A stretch of DNA of 64,000 nt from Cyanobium sp. AMD-g (GTDB lineage: Bacteria > Cyanobacteriota > Cyanobacteriia > PCC-6307 > Cyanobiaceae), in NCBI RefSeq assembly GCF_024346395.1, contig NZ_JAGQCW010000004.1, positions 124,001 through 188,000 of the forward strand, written 5' to 3'. Shown piece by piece: positions 36,774 to 46,806 of the stretch; position 1 is the first letter of the stretch; every line of letters starts with the position of its first letter. Below the pieces are notes generated by a model, which was not told the origin of the DNA, did no database searches, and worked only from the letters and a program-made list of their open reading frames with translations. The position numbers and the translations under genes are program-made.

Positions 36774-36974
36774 GGGATCTCAGCCGCCGCCAGCCAGCCA
36801 GACAATCCTCACAGGCCGTTGCGCCCTGATGAGATCCAGTCCAATGTGCCTTATCCGCAACTTCGGCTGAGCTGGCCAACGACATAATGCAGCCGCAGAT
36901 CAACGGCCACACTCCCCCTCCCGCGATGTCGCGCGATCAGGACCGCCTCCAACACGTCGATCTTTTGTCCCCGC

Positions 36975-36979
36975 AGGAG
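36975..36979 (+). promoter_or_regulatory. Shine-Dalgarno sequence that decides the ftsZ start
   Basis: AGGAG lies 9 bases before the ATG at 36989, whereas no purine-rich element precedes the in-frame ATGs at 36887 or 36926. This favours a 363-residue FtsZ over an N-terminally extended form. Confidence 0.65.
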
Positions 36980-36988
36980 CCCCACGCG

Positions 36989-38080
36989 ATGAGCCAGATC
37001 TCGCCCAGCAGCAACGGGATCGTCCCGAGCCAGTCGGCCCGGATCGAGGTGATCGGCGTGGGGGGAGGCGGCAGCAACGCGGTCAACCGGATGATCGCCA
37101 CCGACCTCACCGGGGTGGGCTATCGGGTGCTGAACACCGACGCCCAGGCCCTGCTGCAGTCGGCGGCGGGCCAGCGCATCCAGCTGGGTCAGAAGCTCAC
37201 CCGTGGCCTGGGGGCCGGCGGCAACCCGGTGATCGGCCAGAAAGCGGCGGAGGAATCCAGGGCCGATCTGCAGCAGTCGCTCGAGGGCGCTGATCTCGTC
37301 TTCATCGCCGCCGGCATGGGCGGCGGCACCGGCACCGGCGCGGCGCCGATCGTGGCCGAGGTGGCCAAGGAATGTGGCGCCCTCACCGTGGGCATCGTCA
37401 CCAAACCGTTCGGCTTCGAGGGCCGCAAACGGCTGCGTCAGGCCGAGGAGGGCATCGCCCGCCTGGCCGAACATGTCGACACGCTGATCATCATTCCCAA
37501 CGACCGCCTGCGGGATGCCATCGCCGGCGCGCCGCTCCAGGAGGCCTTCCGGGCCGCCGACGACGTGCTCCGCATGGGCGTGAAGGGGATCACCGACATC
37601 ATCACCAGGCCGGGTCTGGTGAACGTCGATTTCGCCGACATCCGCTCGGTGATGGCCGATGCCGGCACCGCCCTGCTGGGCATCGGCGTGGGCTCCGGGC
37701 GCTCACGGGCCATCGAGGCCGCCCAGGCCGCCATGAGCAGCCCCCTGCTGGAGTCGGCCCGCATCGACGGCGCCAACGGCTGCGTCATCAACATCAGCGG
37801 CGGCAAGGACATGACCCTGGAGGACATGACCACCGCCTCCGAGGTCATCTACGACGTGGTCGACCCCGATGCCAACATCATCGTCGGCGCCGTCGTGGAC
37901 GAATCCCTGGAAGGCGAGATCCACGTGACGGTGATCGCCACGGGTTTCCAGAGCGGTGGCCACTACCGGCCGGAGCGCACCACCGCCGCGAGCTTCGCCG
38001 ACAACCTCACCCACACGCCCGAGGAGCGCGGCGCCATGATCCCGCCGTTCCTGATCAATCGCCAGAACCGGGTCGACTGA
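36989..38080 (+). CDS. ftsZ: Cell division GTPase FtsZ
   Basis: A 363-residue tubulin-like GTPase that polymerises into the division ring. [19 protein letters not shown]-type N-terminal homology (here [20 protein letters not shown]), the tubulin signature [18 protein letters not shown] and [20 protein letters not shown] are present. The C-terminal tail is short and ends [13 protein letters not shown], giving a reduced but recognisable IPxFL peptide for partner binding. Frame-compatible starts at 36887 and 36926 would add up to 34 poorly conserved residues; the Shine-Dalgarno supports 36989. Confidence 0.95.
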   Translation: MSQISPSSNGIVPSQSARIEVIGVGGGGSNAVNRMIATDLTGVGYRVLNTDAQALLQSAAGQRIQLGQKLTRGLGAGGNPVIGQKAAEESRADLQQSLEGADLVFIAAGMGGGTGTGAAPIVAEVAKECGALTVGIVTKPFGFEGRKRLRQAEEGIARLAEHVDTLIIIPNDRLRDAIAGAPLQEAFRAADDVLRMGVKGITDIITRPGLVNVDFADIRSVMADAGTALLGIGVGSGRSRAIEAAQAAMSSPLLESARIDGANGCVINISGGKDMTLEDMTTASEVIYDVVDPDANIIVGAVVDESLEGEIHVTVIATGFQSGGHYRPERTTAASFADNLTHTPEERGAMIPPFLINRQNRVD

Positions 38081-38126
38081 CCAGCGGCCTAGTCCCGGGG
38101 GCCGTCACCGCGGTTTTGAAGAGGGT

Positions 38127-38215
38127 GACCCGGAATCCACGCCTGCCCTGAGCATCCCGTGTGGCTGCTCCCTTCCGGTCCTGACCAGATTTGGGCGTCA
38201 GAGCCGCGTGGGTCC
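38127..38215 (-). ncRNA. ffs: Signal recognition particle RNA (small bacterial 4.5S type)
   Basis: The minus strand contains the universal SRP Ffh-binding loop: GGTCAGGACCGGAAGGGAG followed by CAGCCACACGGGATGCTCAGGGCAGG. Flanking sequences pair into a long hairpin (CCACGC with GCGTGG, GAC with GTC at the ends). About 89 nt form the core; exact ends may differ by several bases. It lies between ftsZ and panB, antisense to both, and overlaps an upstream candidate start of panB at 38208. Confidence 0.92.
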
Positions 38216-38222
38216 GAGTCGG

Positions 38223-39092
38223 GTGGATGCTAGCAATGCCCCCTCCGCCCACCGTGCCGTGCCCCTGCGACCCGCTGATCTGACACGGCGCAAGCAGGGG
38301 GGTCTGCCGATCACCATGCTCACCGCCTGGGACGCCCTCTCCGCCGCCGTCGTGGCCGGCGCCGGGGTGGATGCGGTGCTGGTGGGCGACTCCCTGGCGA
38401 TGGTGGTGCTGGGCCACGCCACCACCCTGCCGGTCACCCTTGAGGAGATGCTGCACCACTGCCGCGCCGCTGGCCGGGGATTGGCGGCAGCAGCACCGCA
38501 GCATCCGCCGCTGCTGATCTGCGACCTCCCCTTCCTCAGCTACCAGTGCGGCGCCGATGCGGCGGTGGCAGCGGCGGGCCGGGTGCTGAAAGAAACGCCC
38601 GCGGTGGCGGTGAAGCTGGAGGGGGCCGAACCCGAAACCCTCGCGGTGATCGATCGGATGGTGCGCAGCGGCATTCCGGTGATGGGCCATCTCGGGCTGA
38701 CCCCCCAGTCGGTGCACCAGCTGGGTTACCGGCGCCAGGCCGGCGATCCGATCAGCCAGGAGCGACTGCGGCGGCGGGCCCTGGCCCTGCAGGAGGCCGG
38801 CTGTTTCGCCCTGGTGATCGAGCACGTTCCGGCGGAGCTGGCCAGCGCGCTGAGCGCCGCCCTGGTGATTCCGGTGATCGGCATCGGCGCCGGTGACGGC
38901 TGCGACGGCCAGGTGCGGGTCACCGCCGATCTGCTGGGGCTCACGACCCGCCAACCCCCCTTCAGCCCCCCCCTGATGCAGGGCCGGGCCCTGGCGGTGG
39001 AGGTCCTCGGCCGCTGGGTCAGGGAACAGGGGCCGGCAGCGGCGCCTGCTCCTGCCACCAGGCCAGCAGCTCCCGCAGCACCCCATTGCTGA
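38223..39092 (+). CDS. panB: 3-methyl-2-oxobutanoate hydroxymethyltransferase
   Basis: A ~289-residue TIM-barrel enzyme making ketopantoate for pantothenate and Co[38 protein letters not shown], the Mg-binding aspartates, [26 protein letters not shown]-type block (here LGYRRQ) and [16 protein letters not shown] are diagnostic. No ATG is available at the right place. GTG at 38223 is used since a GTG at 38208 overlaps SRP RNA; GTG at 38259 is also possible. The Ala/Pro-rich 3' end overlaps convergent hemW by 74 bases. Confidence 0.9.
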   Translation: MDASNAPSAHRAVPLRPADLTRRKQGGLPITMLTAWDALSAAVVAGAGVDAVLVGDSLAMVVLGHATTLPVTLEEMLHHCRAAGRGLAAAAPQHPPLLICDLPFLSYQCGADAAVAAAGRVLKETPAVAVKLEGAEPETLAVIDRMVRSGIPVMGHLGLTPQSVHQLGYRRQAGDPISQERLRRRALALQEAGCFALVIEHVPAELASALSAALVIPVIGIGAGDGCDGQVRVTADLLGLTTRQPPFSPPLMQGRALAVEVLGRWVREQGPAAAPAPATRPAAPAAPHC

Positions 39093-40218
39093 GGGCCAGC
39101 CCCTCCGGATCCGCCAGGCGCCAGCGAGGGCCCTCGATGCGCAGCAGGCCCCGCTGCTCGTAACTCGCCAGCCGCTGCCGCAGCCCCTCCAGCTGGGACG
39201 CCTTCAGATTCTCCTGGCGGGCCAGCCGCTCGAGGTTCACCCCCTCCCGGCAGCGCAGGCCCACCATCAGCCGCTCATCGAAGGGCATCCCCTCCCCGGC
39301 CTCGGCCGGCTCCTCCGCGCGCGCCGCCAGCGCTTCCGCGTAGCCGGCGCGGGTGCGGGGGTGGGCCCGCCGGCGACCGCGGGGCGCCCCGGTGGCGCCC
39401 ATGCCGAATCCCCACCAGCCGGCACCGCTCCAGTAGACGCGGTTATGGCGCGAGGCGTGACCGGGCAGGGCGTAGTTCGACACCTCGTAGTGGCCGTAGC
39501 CGGCGGCCGTCAGCCGGGTCCAGGTCAGGTCCATCAGGTCGGCGGCCAGATCCTCCGGCGGCAGGGCCAGCTCCCCCCGCGCCAGGCGCCGCTCGAAGAC
39601 CGTGCCGGGCTCGATGCTCAGGTCGTACACCGACAGATGGGGGGGCTCCAGCGCCAGGGCCGCGCTGAGCTGGCCGTCCCAGTGGGCGACGTTCTGACGC
39701 GGCAGCCCCTGGATCAGATCCAGGCTCCAGCTGGCCAGGTCGCCCCGCCGCTGGGCCAGGCCGAGCCAGCCGGCCGCTTCGCGCAGGTCAGCGCCGCGGT
39801 GGCGACGGCCCAGGTCCGCCAGCACCCCATCGTCGAAGCTCTGGCCCCCCAGGCTGACGCGGTTGATGCCGGCGGCCAGGTAGCCCGCCAGGCGGGCCTG
39901 ATCGAAGCTGGCAGGATCCAGCTCCAGGCTCAGCTCCGCCCCCGGGGCCAGGCCGAAGCGGCGCTCGAGGGCCTCCAGGATCGCCGCCACCTGGGCACTG
40001 CTGAGCATCGAGGGGGTGCCACCACCCAGGTACACCGTCGCCAGCGGCGGGCCGCCGGGGGAGGCGGCGATCTCCCGCTGCAGCAGCTCCAGGTAGGCGG
40101 CGACGGAGCCGGAGGTGGCCCCGTCGGCCTTGTCCCCGAGGGGCACCACCGGGAAATCGCAGTAGAAACAGCGCCGGTGGCAGAAGGGGATGTGGACGTA
40201 GGCGGATCGGGGATCCAT
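39019..40218 (-). CDS. hemW: HemW-like radical-SAM protein (coproporphyrinogen oxidase-like)
   Basis: A 399-residue radical-SAM enzyme. The N-terminus [17 protein letters not shown] has the CxxxCxxC cluster motif with the extra cysteine-lacking HemW spacing. [17 protein letters not shown] and the block [12 protein letters not shown] follow, along with the C-terminal HemN-like domain ([19 protein letters not shown]). HemW proteins bind heme as a trafficking factor rather than oxidise coproporphyrinogen. ATG at 40218 is used; a longer frame to 40263 lacks conservation. Confidence 0.9.
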   Translation of the reverse strand: MDPRSAYVHIPFCHRRCFYCDFPVVPLGDKADGATSGSVAAYLELLQREIAASPGGPPLATVYLGGGTPSMLSSAQVAAILEALERRFGLAPGAELSLELDPASFDQARLAGYLAAGINRVSLGGQSFDDGVLADLGRRHRGADLREAAGWLGLAQRRGDLASWSLDLIQGLPRQNVAHWDGQLSAALALEPPHLSVYDLSIEPGTVFERRLARGELALPPEDLAADLMDLTWTRLTAAGYGHYEVSNYALPGHASRHNRVYWSGAGWWGFGMGATGAPRGRRRAHPRTRAGYAEALAARAEEPAEAGEGMPFDERLMVGLRCREGVNLERLARQENLKASQLEGLRQRLASYEQRGLLRIEGPRWRLADPEGLALSNGVLRELLAWWQEQAPLPAPVP

Positions 40219-40311
40219 CACGGGCGGTAATCCCTGGGACCCAAACGGCGGAAGATCGGCCAAGCTGCTTTCCAGACCAGCTGGGCGGCCAAGGCGTCGG
40301 GACTTCGAAGC

Positions 40312-41475
40312 ATGGTGGACACCCTCATCTTGCTGCTGTTCCTGATCTCAGGGGCAGCCACCGGCTGGCTCGGAGTCGACCTGCTGCCGGAGCAGCTGCT
40401 GCTCCAGGTCACCAACCAGGAGGGGTTGCGCACCGTGATGGGGGGCTTCGGCGCCTTCTTCGGGCTGATCGCGGGCATCTTCTTCCAGCAACTGCGCCGG
40501 CGCCTGATGGCCCAGGTGCGCAGCATGCCCACCGATCTGCTGATCAGCCGGGCGGTGGGATTGATTCTCGGCCTGCTGGTGGCCAACCTGCTGCTGGCGC
40601 CGATCCTGCTGCTGCCCCTGCCCTGGGAGGTGGTGCTGGTGAAGCCCCTGGCGGCGGTGCTCAGCAACGTCTTCTTCGGGGTGCTGGGGTACAACCTGGC
40701 GGAGGTCCACGGCCGCACCCTGCTGCGGCTGTTCAACCCGGCCAGCACCGAGGCCCTGCTGGTGGCCGATGGTGTGCTGCTGCCCGCCAGCGCCAAGATC
40801 CTCGACACCAGCGTGATCATCGACGGCCGCATCCGTGGCCTGCTGGCGTCCGGACTGCTGGAGGGCCAGGTGATCGTCGCCCAGGCCGTGATCGATGAAC
40901 TTCAGGCCCTGGCTGACTCCTCCAACAGCGAAAAGCGTGCCAAGGGACGGCGGGGCCTGAAGCTGCTCACCGAACTGCGCGAGGACTATGGCCGCCGGCT
41001 GGTGGTCAACAGCACCCGCTACAGCGGCAACGGCGCCGACGACAAACTGCTCAAGCTCACCGCCGACACCGGCGGAACCCTGCTCACCGCCGACTTCAAC
41101 CTGGCCCAGGTGGCCCAGGTGCAGGAGCTGAAGGTGCTCAACCTCAGCGAACTGGTGATCGCCCTGCGGCCCGAAGTGCAGCCCGGCGATGGGCTCCAGC
41201 TCAAGATCGTGCGCGAAGGCAAGGAGGCCGACCAGGGCGTCGGCTACCTGGAGGACGGCACGATGGTGGTGGTGGAGGATGCCCGCCGCCGCATCGGCGA
41301 GCGTCTGCCGGTCACCGTCACCGGTGCGCTGCAGACGCCCACCGGCCGCATGGTGTTCGCCCGCTGCGACCGTAACCAGGACCGTCCCGGAGAGCGGGGC
41401 AACGGACGGGGCGTCGACAAGCAGGGTGGGAAACCCGTCGCTGTGCAGGAGCACCAGCCTCCTGGCCCCGGCTAG
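40312..41475 (+). CDS. Membrane-anchored PIN/TRAM-domain protein (YacL-like)
   Basis: A 387-residue protein. Residues 1-130 contain about four hydrophobic helices. A PIN nuclease domain (about 160-285) starts with ILDTSVIIDGRI and has later acidic residues (VIDELQAL, NGADDKLLKL, TADFNL), so the catalytic acid set appears intact. A TRAM RNA-binding domain (LQLKIVREGKEADQGVGYLEDGTMVVVEDA) follows, ending in a disordered polar tail. Such proteins are widespread in cyanobacteria and Firmicutes. The RNA target is unknown. Confidence 0.87.
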   Translation: MVDTLILLLFLISGAATGWLGVDLLPEQLLLQVTNQEGLRTVMGGFGAFFGLIAGIFFQQLRRRLMAQVRSMPTDLLISRAVGLILGLLVANLLLAPILLLPLPWEVVLVKPLAAVLSNVFFGVLGYNLAEVHGRTLLRLFNPASTEALLVADGVLLPASAKILDTSVIIDGRIRGLLASGLLEGQVIVAQAVIDELQALADSSNSEKRAKGRRGLKLLTELREDYGRRLVVNSTRYSGNGADDKLLKLTADTGGTLLTADFNLAQVAQVQELKVLNLSELVIALRPEVQPGDGLQLKIVREGKEADQGVGYLEDGTMVVVEDARRRIGERLPVTVTGALQTPTGRMVFARCDRNQDRPGERGNGRGVDKQGGKPVAVQEHQPPGPG

Positions 41476-41506
41476 GCTCCTGCCTCAAGAGTGCTGGTGA
41501 GCGCGG

Positions 41507-42178
41507 ATGACGGTGTCGGCCCCCTACTACGGCGATTCCGCAGTGATGCGCACACCGCCGCCGGATCTGCCGTCCCTGTTGCTCAAGGAGCGGATCGTCT
41601 ATCTGGGCCTGCCCCTGTTCTCCGACGACGACGCCAAGCGTCAGATGGGCATTGATGTCACCGAATTGATCATCGCCCAGCTGCTTTACCTGGAATTTGA
41701 CAATCCGGAAAAGCCGATCTTTTTCTATATCAATTCCACCGGAACGAGCTGGTACTCCGGCGAGGCCATCGGTTTCGAGACCGAGGCCTTCGCCATCTGC
41801 GACACCCTCCGCTACGTCAAGCCTCCGGTGCACACCATCTGCATCGGCCAGGCCATGGGCACCGCCGCGATGATCCTCTCGGCCGGCACCAAGGGCCAGC
41901 GGGCCGCACTCCCCCACGCCTCGATCGTGCTGCACCAGCCCCGCTCCGGTGCCCGCGGCCAGGCCAGCGACATTCAGATCCGGGCCAAGGAGGTGCTGCA
42001 CAACAAGCAGAGCATGCTCGAAATCCTCTCCGAGAACACCGGCAAGTCGGTCGAGGACCTCTCCCGCGACTCCGACCGGATGACCTACCTGACGGCCGAG
42101 GAGGCCAAGGCCTACGGCCTGATCGACCGGGTGCTCACCAGCCGCAAGGACCTGCCGACGGCCGTCCCAATGGCCTGA
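41507..42178 (+). CDS. clpR: ClpR, non-catalytic ClpP paralogue
   Basis: A 223-residue ClpP-fold subunit. The position of the catalytic serine reads GQAMGTAAMIL instead of GLAASMGA, so the serine is replaced by glycine near residue 118. The histidine loop (PHASIVLHQP) and overall fold are kept. In Synechococcus ClpR pairs with ClpP3 in an essential mixed protease core, and the next gene is indeed a ClpP3-like one. ATG at 41507 is used. The YINSTGTSWYSGE stretch is also characteristic of ClpR. Confidence 0.92.
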   Translation: MTVSAPYYGDSAVMRTPPPDLPSLLLKERIVYLGLPLFSDDDAKRQMGIDVTELIIAQLLYLEFDNPEKPIFFYINSTGTSWYSGEAIGFETEAFAICDTLRYVKPPVHTICIGQAMGTAAMILSAGTKGQRAALPHASIVLHQPRSGARGQASDIQIRAKEVLHNKQSMLEILSENTGKSVEDLSRDSDRMTYLTAEEAKAYGLIDRVLTSRKDLPTAVPMA

Positions 42179-42295
42179 CCCACCAACTGGCCTGAGCCCT
42201 CCGGAGGGCCCTCGCCGACCCTCGCCGACATCCGGCCCTCGGCCGCCCCCTTCCAACACCTCTTCGCCCCGGCTCCGAACGAGAGCCTTCCCGAC

Positions 42296-42907
42296 ATGCC
42301 CATCGGCACCCCCAGCGTTCCCTACCGCCTTCCCGGCAGCCAGTACGAGCGCTGGGTCGACATCTACACCCGACTGGGAGTCGAGCGGATCCTGTTCCTC
42401 GGTCAGGAGGTGACCGACGGCATCGCCAACAGCCTGGTGGCCCAGATGCTGTACCTCGACTCCGACGACAGCTCCAAGCCGATCTACCTCTACATCAACT
42501 CCCCGGGCGGCTCGGTGACTGCGGGGCTGGCGATCTTCGACACCATGCAATACGTCAAATCCGACGTGGTGACGATCTGCGTCGGGCTGGCGGCCTCCAT
42601 GGGGGCCTTCCTGCTGGCGGCCGGGACCAAGGGCAAGCGTCTGGCCCTGCCCCACAGCCGGATCATGATCCACCAGCCCCTGGGCGGCACCAGCCAACGC
42701 CAGGCCAGCGACATCGAGATCGAGGCGCGGGAGATCCTGCGCATCAAGGACATGCTCAACCAGTCCCTGGCAGGAATGTGCGGCCAGCCGCTGGAGAAAG
42801 TCACCAAGGACACCGACCGCGACTACTTCCTCAGCGCCGCCGAAGCCAAGGAGTACGGCCTGATCGACCGGGTGATCGCCCACCCCTCGGAAGCGGCGGG
42901 CGGCTGA
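42296..42907 (+). CDS. clpP3: ATP-dependent Clp protease proteolytic subunit, ClpP3-like
   Basis: A 203-residue serine protease subunit. The catalytic triad is intact: S101 in [11 protein letters not shown]126 in [11 protein letters not shown]176 in [21 protein letters not shown] is the oxyanion loop. With ClpR it would form a mixed heptameric ring working with a ClpC/ClpX chaperone. Start ATG at 42296. The 117-base gap after clpR contains no gene. Assignment to the ClpP3 paralogue rests on pairing with clpR. Confidence 0.92.
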   Translation: MPIGTPSVPYRLPGSQYERWVDIYTRLGVERILFLGQEVTDGIANSLVAQMLYLDSDDSSKPIYLYINSPGGSVTAGLAIFDTMQYVKSDVVTICVGLAASMGAFLLAAGTKGKRLALPHSRIMIHQPLGGTSQRQASDIEIEAREILRIKDMLNQSLAGMCGQPLEKVTKDTDRDYFLSAAEAKEYGLIDRVIAHPSEAAGG

Positions 42908-42950
42908 GGCCCGTGCGGACGCACTCCTGCTGAGGCCAGAGCGGACGCAC
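42904..42950 (+). repeat. Pair of 21-bp direct repeats before ilvC
   Basis: Copies at 42904-42924 and 42930-42950 follow CTGAGGCC-N-G-N-GCGGACGCAC, with two mismatches and a 26-base period. The first copy includes the clpP3 stop codon. The second ends 36 bases before the ilvC start, so it lies in the presumed ilvC promoter region. Confidence 0.75.
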
Positions 42951-42956
42951 ACCTAA

Positions 42957-43982
<1,026 letters not shown>

Positions 43983-43992
43983 GCCCCAGCCC

Positions 43993-45039
43993 ATGCACCG
44001 GCGCCTGCTGACCCTGGCCTGGAGCAGCAGTCAGGCCGGCGGCACCCTCGCCATCGGCGCCACCGCCTGGCTACTCAGCGGCCTCACCCCCTCGCCGCTG
44101 GTGAACGGGGTGTTGCCGGCCCTGGCCACCCTGCCGTTGCTGCTGCCCCTGCCCCAGCGGATCCGGCTCGGCTACGTGGTTCAGCTGCTCAGCCTGCTGC
44201 TGCTGCTGGCCGTGGCGGCCGGCCTGCTGGGCCGCTCGGTGTTGGGTCCCCTGCTGGGCATCGCCCTGCTGGCGATCGGTCTGCGTCTGGCCCAGGAGCC
44301 GCTGCAGCGCCAGCTGCACGGCTTCGGGGCGGTGCCGATCGGCGAACTGCGGGCGGGAGCGGAAGCGGGCCGGCTGGCGGGCAACCTGCTCACGGCCCTG
44401 CTGTTTCCTTTGGGCAAGGCCCTGCTCCAGCTCGGCAGCGCCGTGGTGCTGCTGCTGCCCCTGGCGCCGCTGGTCGGCGCGCTTCAGGCCGGCGACCACC
44501 CCCGGCCAGGCTCCAGCGCCGAACAGAGCAAGGAAGACCTCGGGCTGGAGCCCGTCGGCGTGCTGCAGGGGCTGCTGTTCGGGGGCCTGTTCGCGCTGCT
44601 GCCCCTTTGGGTGCGTCAGGAGGCGGCGGGTAACTGCTTTGATTTCGGCCTGGTGCTGACGGCCTACGGCCTGGGCCGCACCGGCGCCGAAGCCTGGGGC
44701 CTGCGGCTGCCGCCGCGGCTGCCCTACCTGCTGATGGCCGCCGTGCTGGTGGCCACCCAGTTCATCGATGGCTGGGGAGCCGTGCTGCTGTTCGTGCCCT
44801 TCGGCCTGCTGGCGGCCCTGGCGGACGCCCGCCTGGCCGTCGGGATGGATCCGGCCGGAGACCTGCAGCGGAACTGGAACCGGCTGGAGCGCTCCTCCGC
44901 CCTGGGGGGACTGCTGGGGAGTCTGGGGATGGGCCTGATCGCCCAGGTGATCGGCCTGGCCGGCAGCCTGCCGATTCAGCTGCTGGCGTTCCTGGGGGCC
45001 GGCGCCCTGCTGCCCCTGTTGCAACGTCCCAGGCGTTGA
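43993..45039 (+). CDS. Polytopic membrane protein, MFS-like, function unknown
   Basis: A 348-residue protein with about ten hydrophobic segments, Leu/Ala/Gly-rich throughout. One longer polar loop (HPRPGSSAEQSKEDLGLEP) sits at about residues 165-185. The segments around AYGLGRTGAEAWGL and FGLLAALADARLAVG resemble MFS half-repeats, but no diagnostic motif is present. Start ATG 10 bases after ilvC; the last codons overlap the cobD start (TTGA). I cannot name a substrate. Confidence 0.65.
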   Translation: MHRRLLTLAWSSSQAGGTLAIGATAWLLSGLTPSPLVNGVLPALATLPLLLPLPQRIRLGYVVQLLSLLLLLAVAAGLLGRSVLGPLLGIALLAIGLRLAQEPLQRQLHGFGAVPIGELRAGAEAGRLAGNLLTALLFPLGKALLQLGSAVVLLLPLAPLVGALQAGDHPRPGSSAEQSKEDLGLEPVGVLQGLLFGGLFALLPLWVRQEAAGNCFDFGLVLTAYGLGRTGAEAWGLRLPPRLPYLLMAAVLVATQFIDGWGAVLLFVPFGLLAALADARLAVGMDPAGDLQRNWNRLERSSALGGLLGSLGMGLIAQVIGLAGSLPIQLLAFLGAGALLPLLQRPRR

Positions 45040-46031
45040 GCCCCGCCCTGCTCGTGCTGCTCGCCTGCGGGCTGGATCGGCTGCTGGGGGACCCGATCTG
45101 GTGGCCCCACCCTGTGCAGGCCATGGGTTGGACCATCACGGTGCTGCGACGGGCCGTGGAAGCCTGGGCCGGCGACGCCCCATGGCGCCTGCGCCTGGGC
45201 GGGACACTCCTCACCCTGGTGGTGGTGACCGGCAGCGGCCTGGCGGGCTGGGGCATCGAGGCCCTCGCCAGGCACGCCCCCCTGCTGGGCGCCCCCCTGC
45301 TGGTGCTGGGCCTGGCCAGTGCCCTGGCGGGCGGCAGCCTGGCCCGGGCGGTGCGGGACGTGCTTGAGGCCCTGCCGGATGTCCCCTTGGCCCGGAAGCG
45401 CCTGGCCCGGATCGTGGGCCGCCAGGTGAGCCAGCTGCCGGAGGCGGAGATCCTGCGGGCCGCCGCCGAAACCGCCGCCGAAAATGCCGTCGACGGTCTG
45501 TTCGCGCCGCTTTTCTGGATGCTGGTCGGGGCGGTGCTGCTGCAGCTGGGGCCGGCACTGCCTTCGCTGCACCTGCCGGGGCCCCTGGCCCTGGCCTGGA
45601 GCTACAAGGCGGCCAGCACCCTTGATTCGATGCTCGGTTACCGCCACGGACGCCTGCGCTGGCTGGGCACCGCCGGCGCCCGCCTCGACGACCTGCTCAC
45701 CTGGCTGCCCACCCGCCTGGTGGCCCTGACCCTGCCCCTGGCGGCAGGGCAACCCCGGCAGACCTGGCGATGGCTGCGGGCGGCCCTGCGGGACGGCGCC
45801 TCCGACCCCTCCCCGAATGCCGGGGTGTCGGAGGCCGCCTTCGCCCACGCCGCCGGCGTGCGCTTGGGAGGCGCCAACACCTACGCCGATGGCGTTCGGA
45901 TCAAGCCGATCCTGGCGGCCGCCGGCCGAGCTGCCGACGCGGAGGCTGTGGAGCGGATTCTGGCCCTGGGGAATCAGCTGGAGCTGCTCTGGCTGCTGGC
46001 GTCGGTGCCGGCCCTCTGGGCGCTTCAGTAG
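45036..46031 (+). CDS. cobD: Adenosylcobinamide-phosphate synthase (CbiB/CobD type)
   Basis: A 331-residue inner-membrane protein of the (pseudo)cobalamin pathway that attaches the aminopropanol or ethanolamine arm. LDRLLGDPIWWPHPVQAMG is the canonical N-terminus, with ETAAENAVDGLFAPLFW-like block, then YKAASTLDSMLGYRHGRLRWLG, ARLDDLLTWLPTRL and DPSPNAGVSEAAFAHAAGVRLGG. The TTG start overlaps the upstream gene's stop, implying coupling. It lies convergent with the sugar transferase (7-base overlap). Many picocyanobacteria make pseudocobalamin. Confidence 0.93.
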   Translation: MSPALLVLLACGLDRLLGDPIWWPHPVQAMGWTITVLRRAVEAWAGDAPWRLRLGGTLLTLVVVTGSGLAGWGIEALARHAPLLGAPLLVLGLASALAGGSLARAVRDVLEALPDVPLARKRLARIVGRQVSQLPEAEILRAAAETAAENAVDGLFAPLFWMLVGAVLLQLGPALPSLHLPGPLALAWSYKAASTLDSMLGYRHGRLRWLGTAGARLDDLLTWLPTRLVALTLPLAAGQPRQTWRWLRAALRDGASDPSPNAGVSEAAFAHAAGVRLGGANTYADGVRIKPILAAAGRAADAEAVERILALGNQLELLWLLASVPALWALQ

Positions 46032-46741
46032 GCGCCGCGGTCGCGGGGATCGAGCATCACGCTGATCGTGCGCACGATGATGCGCAGGTCCATCAACAGA
46101 TTGCGGCGACGGGCATAGCGAACATCCAGCCGGACCCGTTCGGGGTAGCTGAGGTTGTTGCGGCCGGACACCTGCCACAGCCCCGTCAGGCCGGGGCGCA
46201 CGGCAAGCACCTCATCCATGCGGTCGCCGTAGCGGACCAGCTCGCTTTTGACGATGGGACGGGGACCCACCACACTCATTTCGCCACGGAGAACATTGAG
46301 GAACTGGGGCAACTCGTCGAGGCTGGAGCGACGCAGGAACTTGCCGAGACGGGTGATGCGGGGATCGTTCTTGAGCTTGAAATCGTTGCGGAATTCTTCG
46401 TCGAGATCGGGTGATTCAGCCAGCAGCTTGGAGAGCAAGCGATCGGCATCCCGGCGCATGGTGCGGAACTTGATGCAACCGAAGCTGCGGTAATCCCGGC
46501 CCACCCGCTGCTGCACGTAGAACACCGGGCCCCTGGAGGTGACCTTCACCAGCAGGGCCAGGGCAAGCAGCACCGGTGAGCCGAGGGTGAGCACCGTGAG
46601 CGAAAACAGCACGTCGCCACCACGCTTGACGAAGCGATCCCGTTTGGACTGGATGGCAATCAACTCTTCTGCGGTGAACACCTGCGCCGGTGCCGTCACG
46701 AGTTGGCGAGAGGCGTAGGGGGTCCCGATGGAAGAGAGCAT
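46025..46741 (-). CDS. Undecaprenyl-phosphate sugar-1-phosphate transferase
   Basis: A 238-residue initiating transferase for exopolysaccharide or O-antigen synthesis. One membrane hairpin (VLFSLTVLTLGSPVLLALALLVKVTS) precedes the catalytic core: GPVFYVQQRVGRDYRSFGCIKFRTM, DPRITRLGKFLRRSSLDELPQFLNVLRGEMSVVGPRP and VRPGLTGLWQVSGRN. It is the short, single-domain form without the N-terminal four-helix region of WcaJ. It follows a glycosyltransferase gene on the same strand with a 65-base gap, so the two belong to the same surface-polysaccharide unit. Confidence 0.92.
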   Translation of the reverse strand: MLSSIGTPYASRQLVTAPAQVFTAEELIAIQSKRDRFVKRGGDVLFSLTVLTLGSPVLLALALLVKVTSRGPVFYVQQRVGRDYRSFGCIKFRTMRRDADRLLSKLLAESPDLDEEFRNDFKLKNDPRITRLGKFLRRSSLDELPQFLNVLRGEMSVVGPRPIVKSELVRYGDRMDEVLAVRPGLTGLWQVSGRNNLSYPERVRLDVRYARRRNLLMDLRIIVRTISVMLDPRDRGAY

Positions 46742-46806
46742 GGGGGACTGCTTCGATAGATGAAGTTAAGGATCAGCCCGACCAGAACTCCAGGGTGGAG
46801 GGCCAC

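Noticed and set aside
36776-36836. GGATCTCA / TGAGATCC inverted repeat before ftsZ
   Set aside because: The 8-base arms are about 45 bases apart with no supporting internal pairing, so a stable structure is doubtful.
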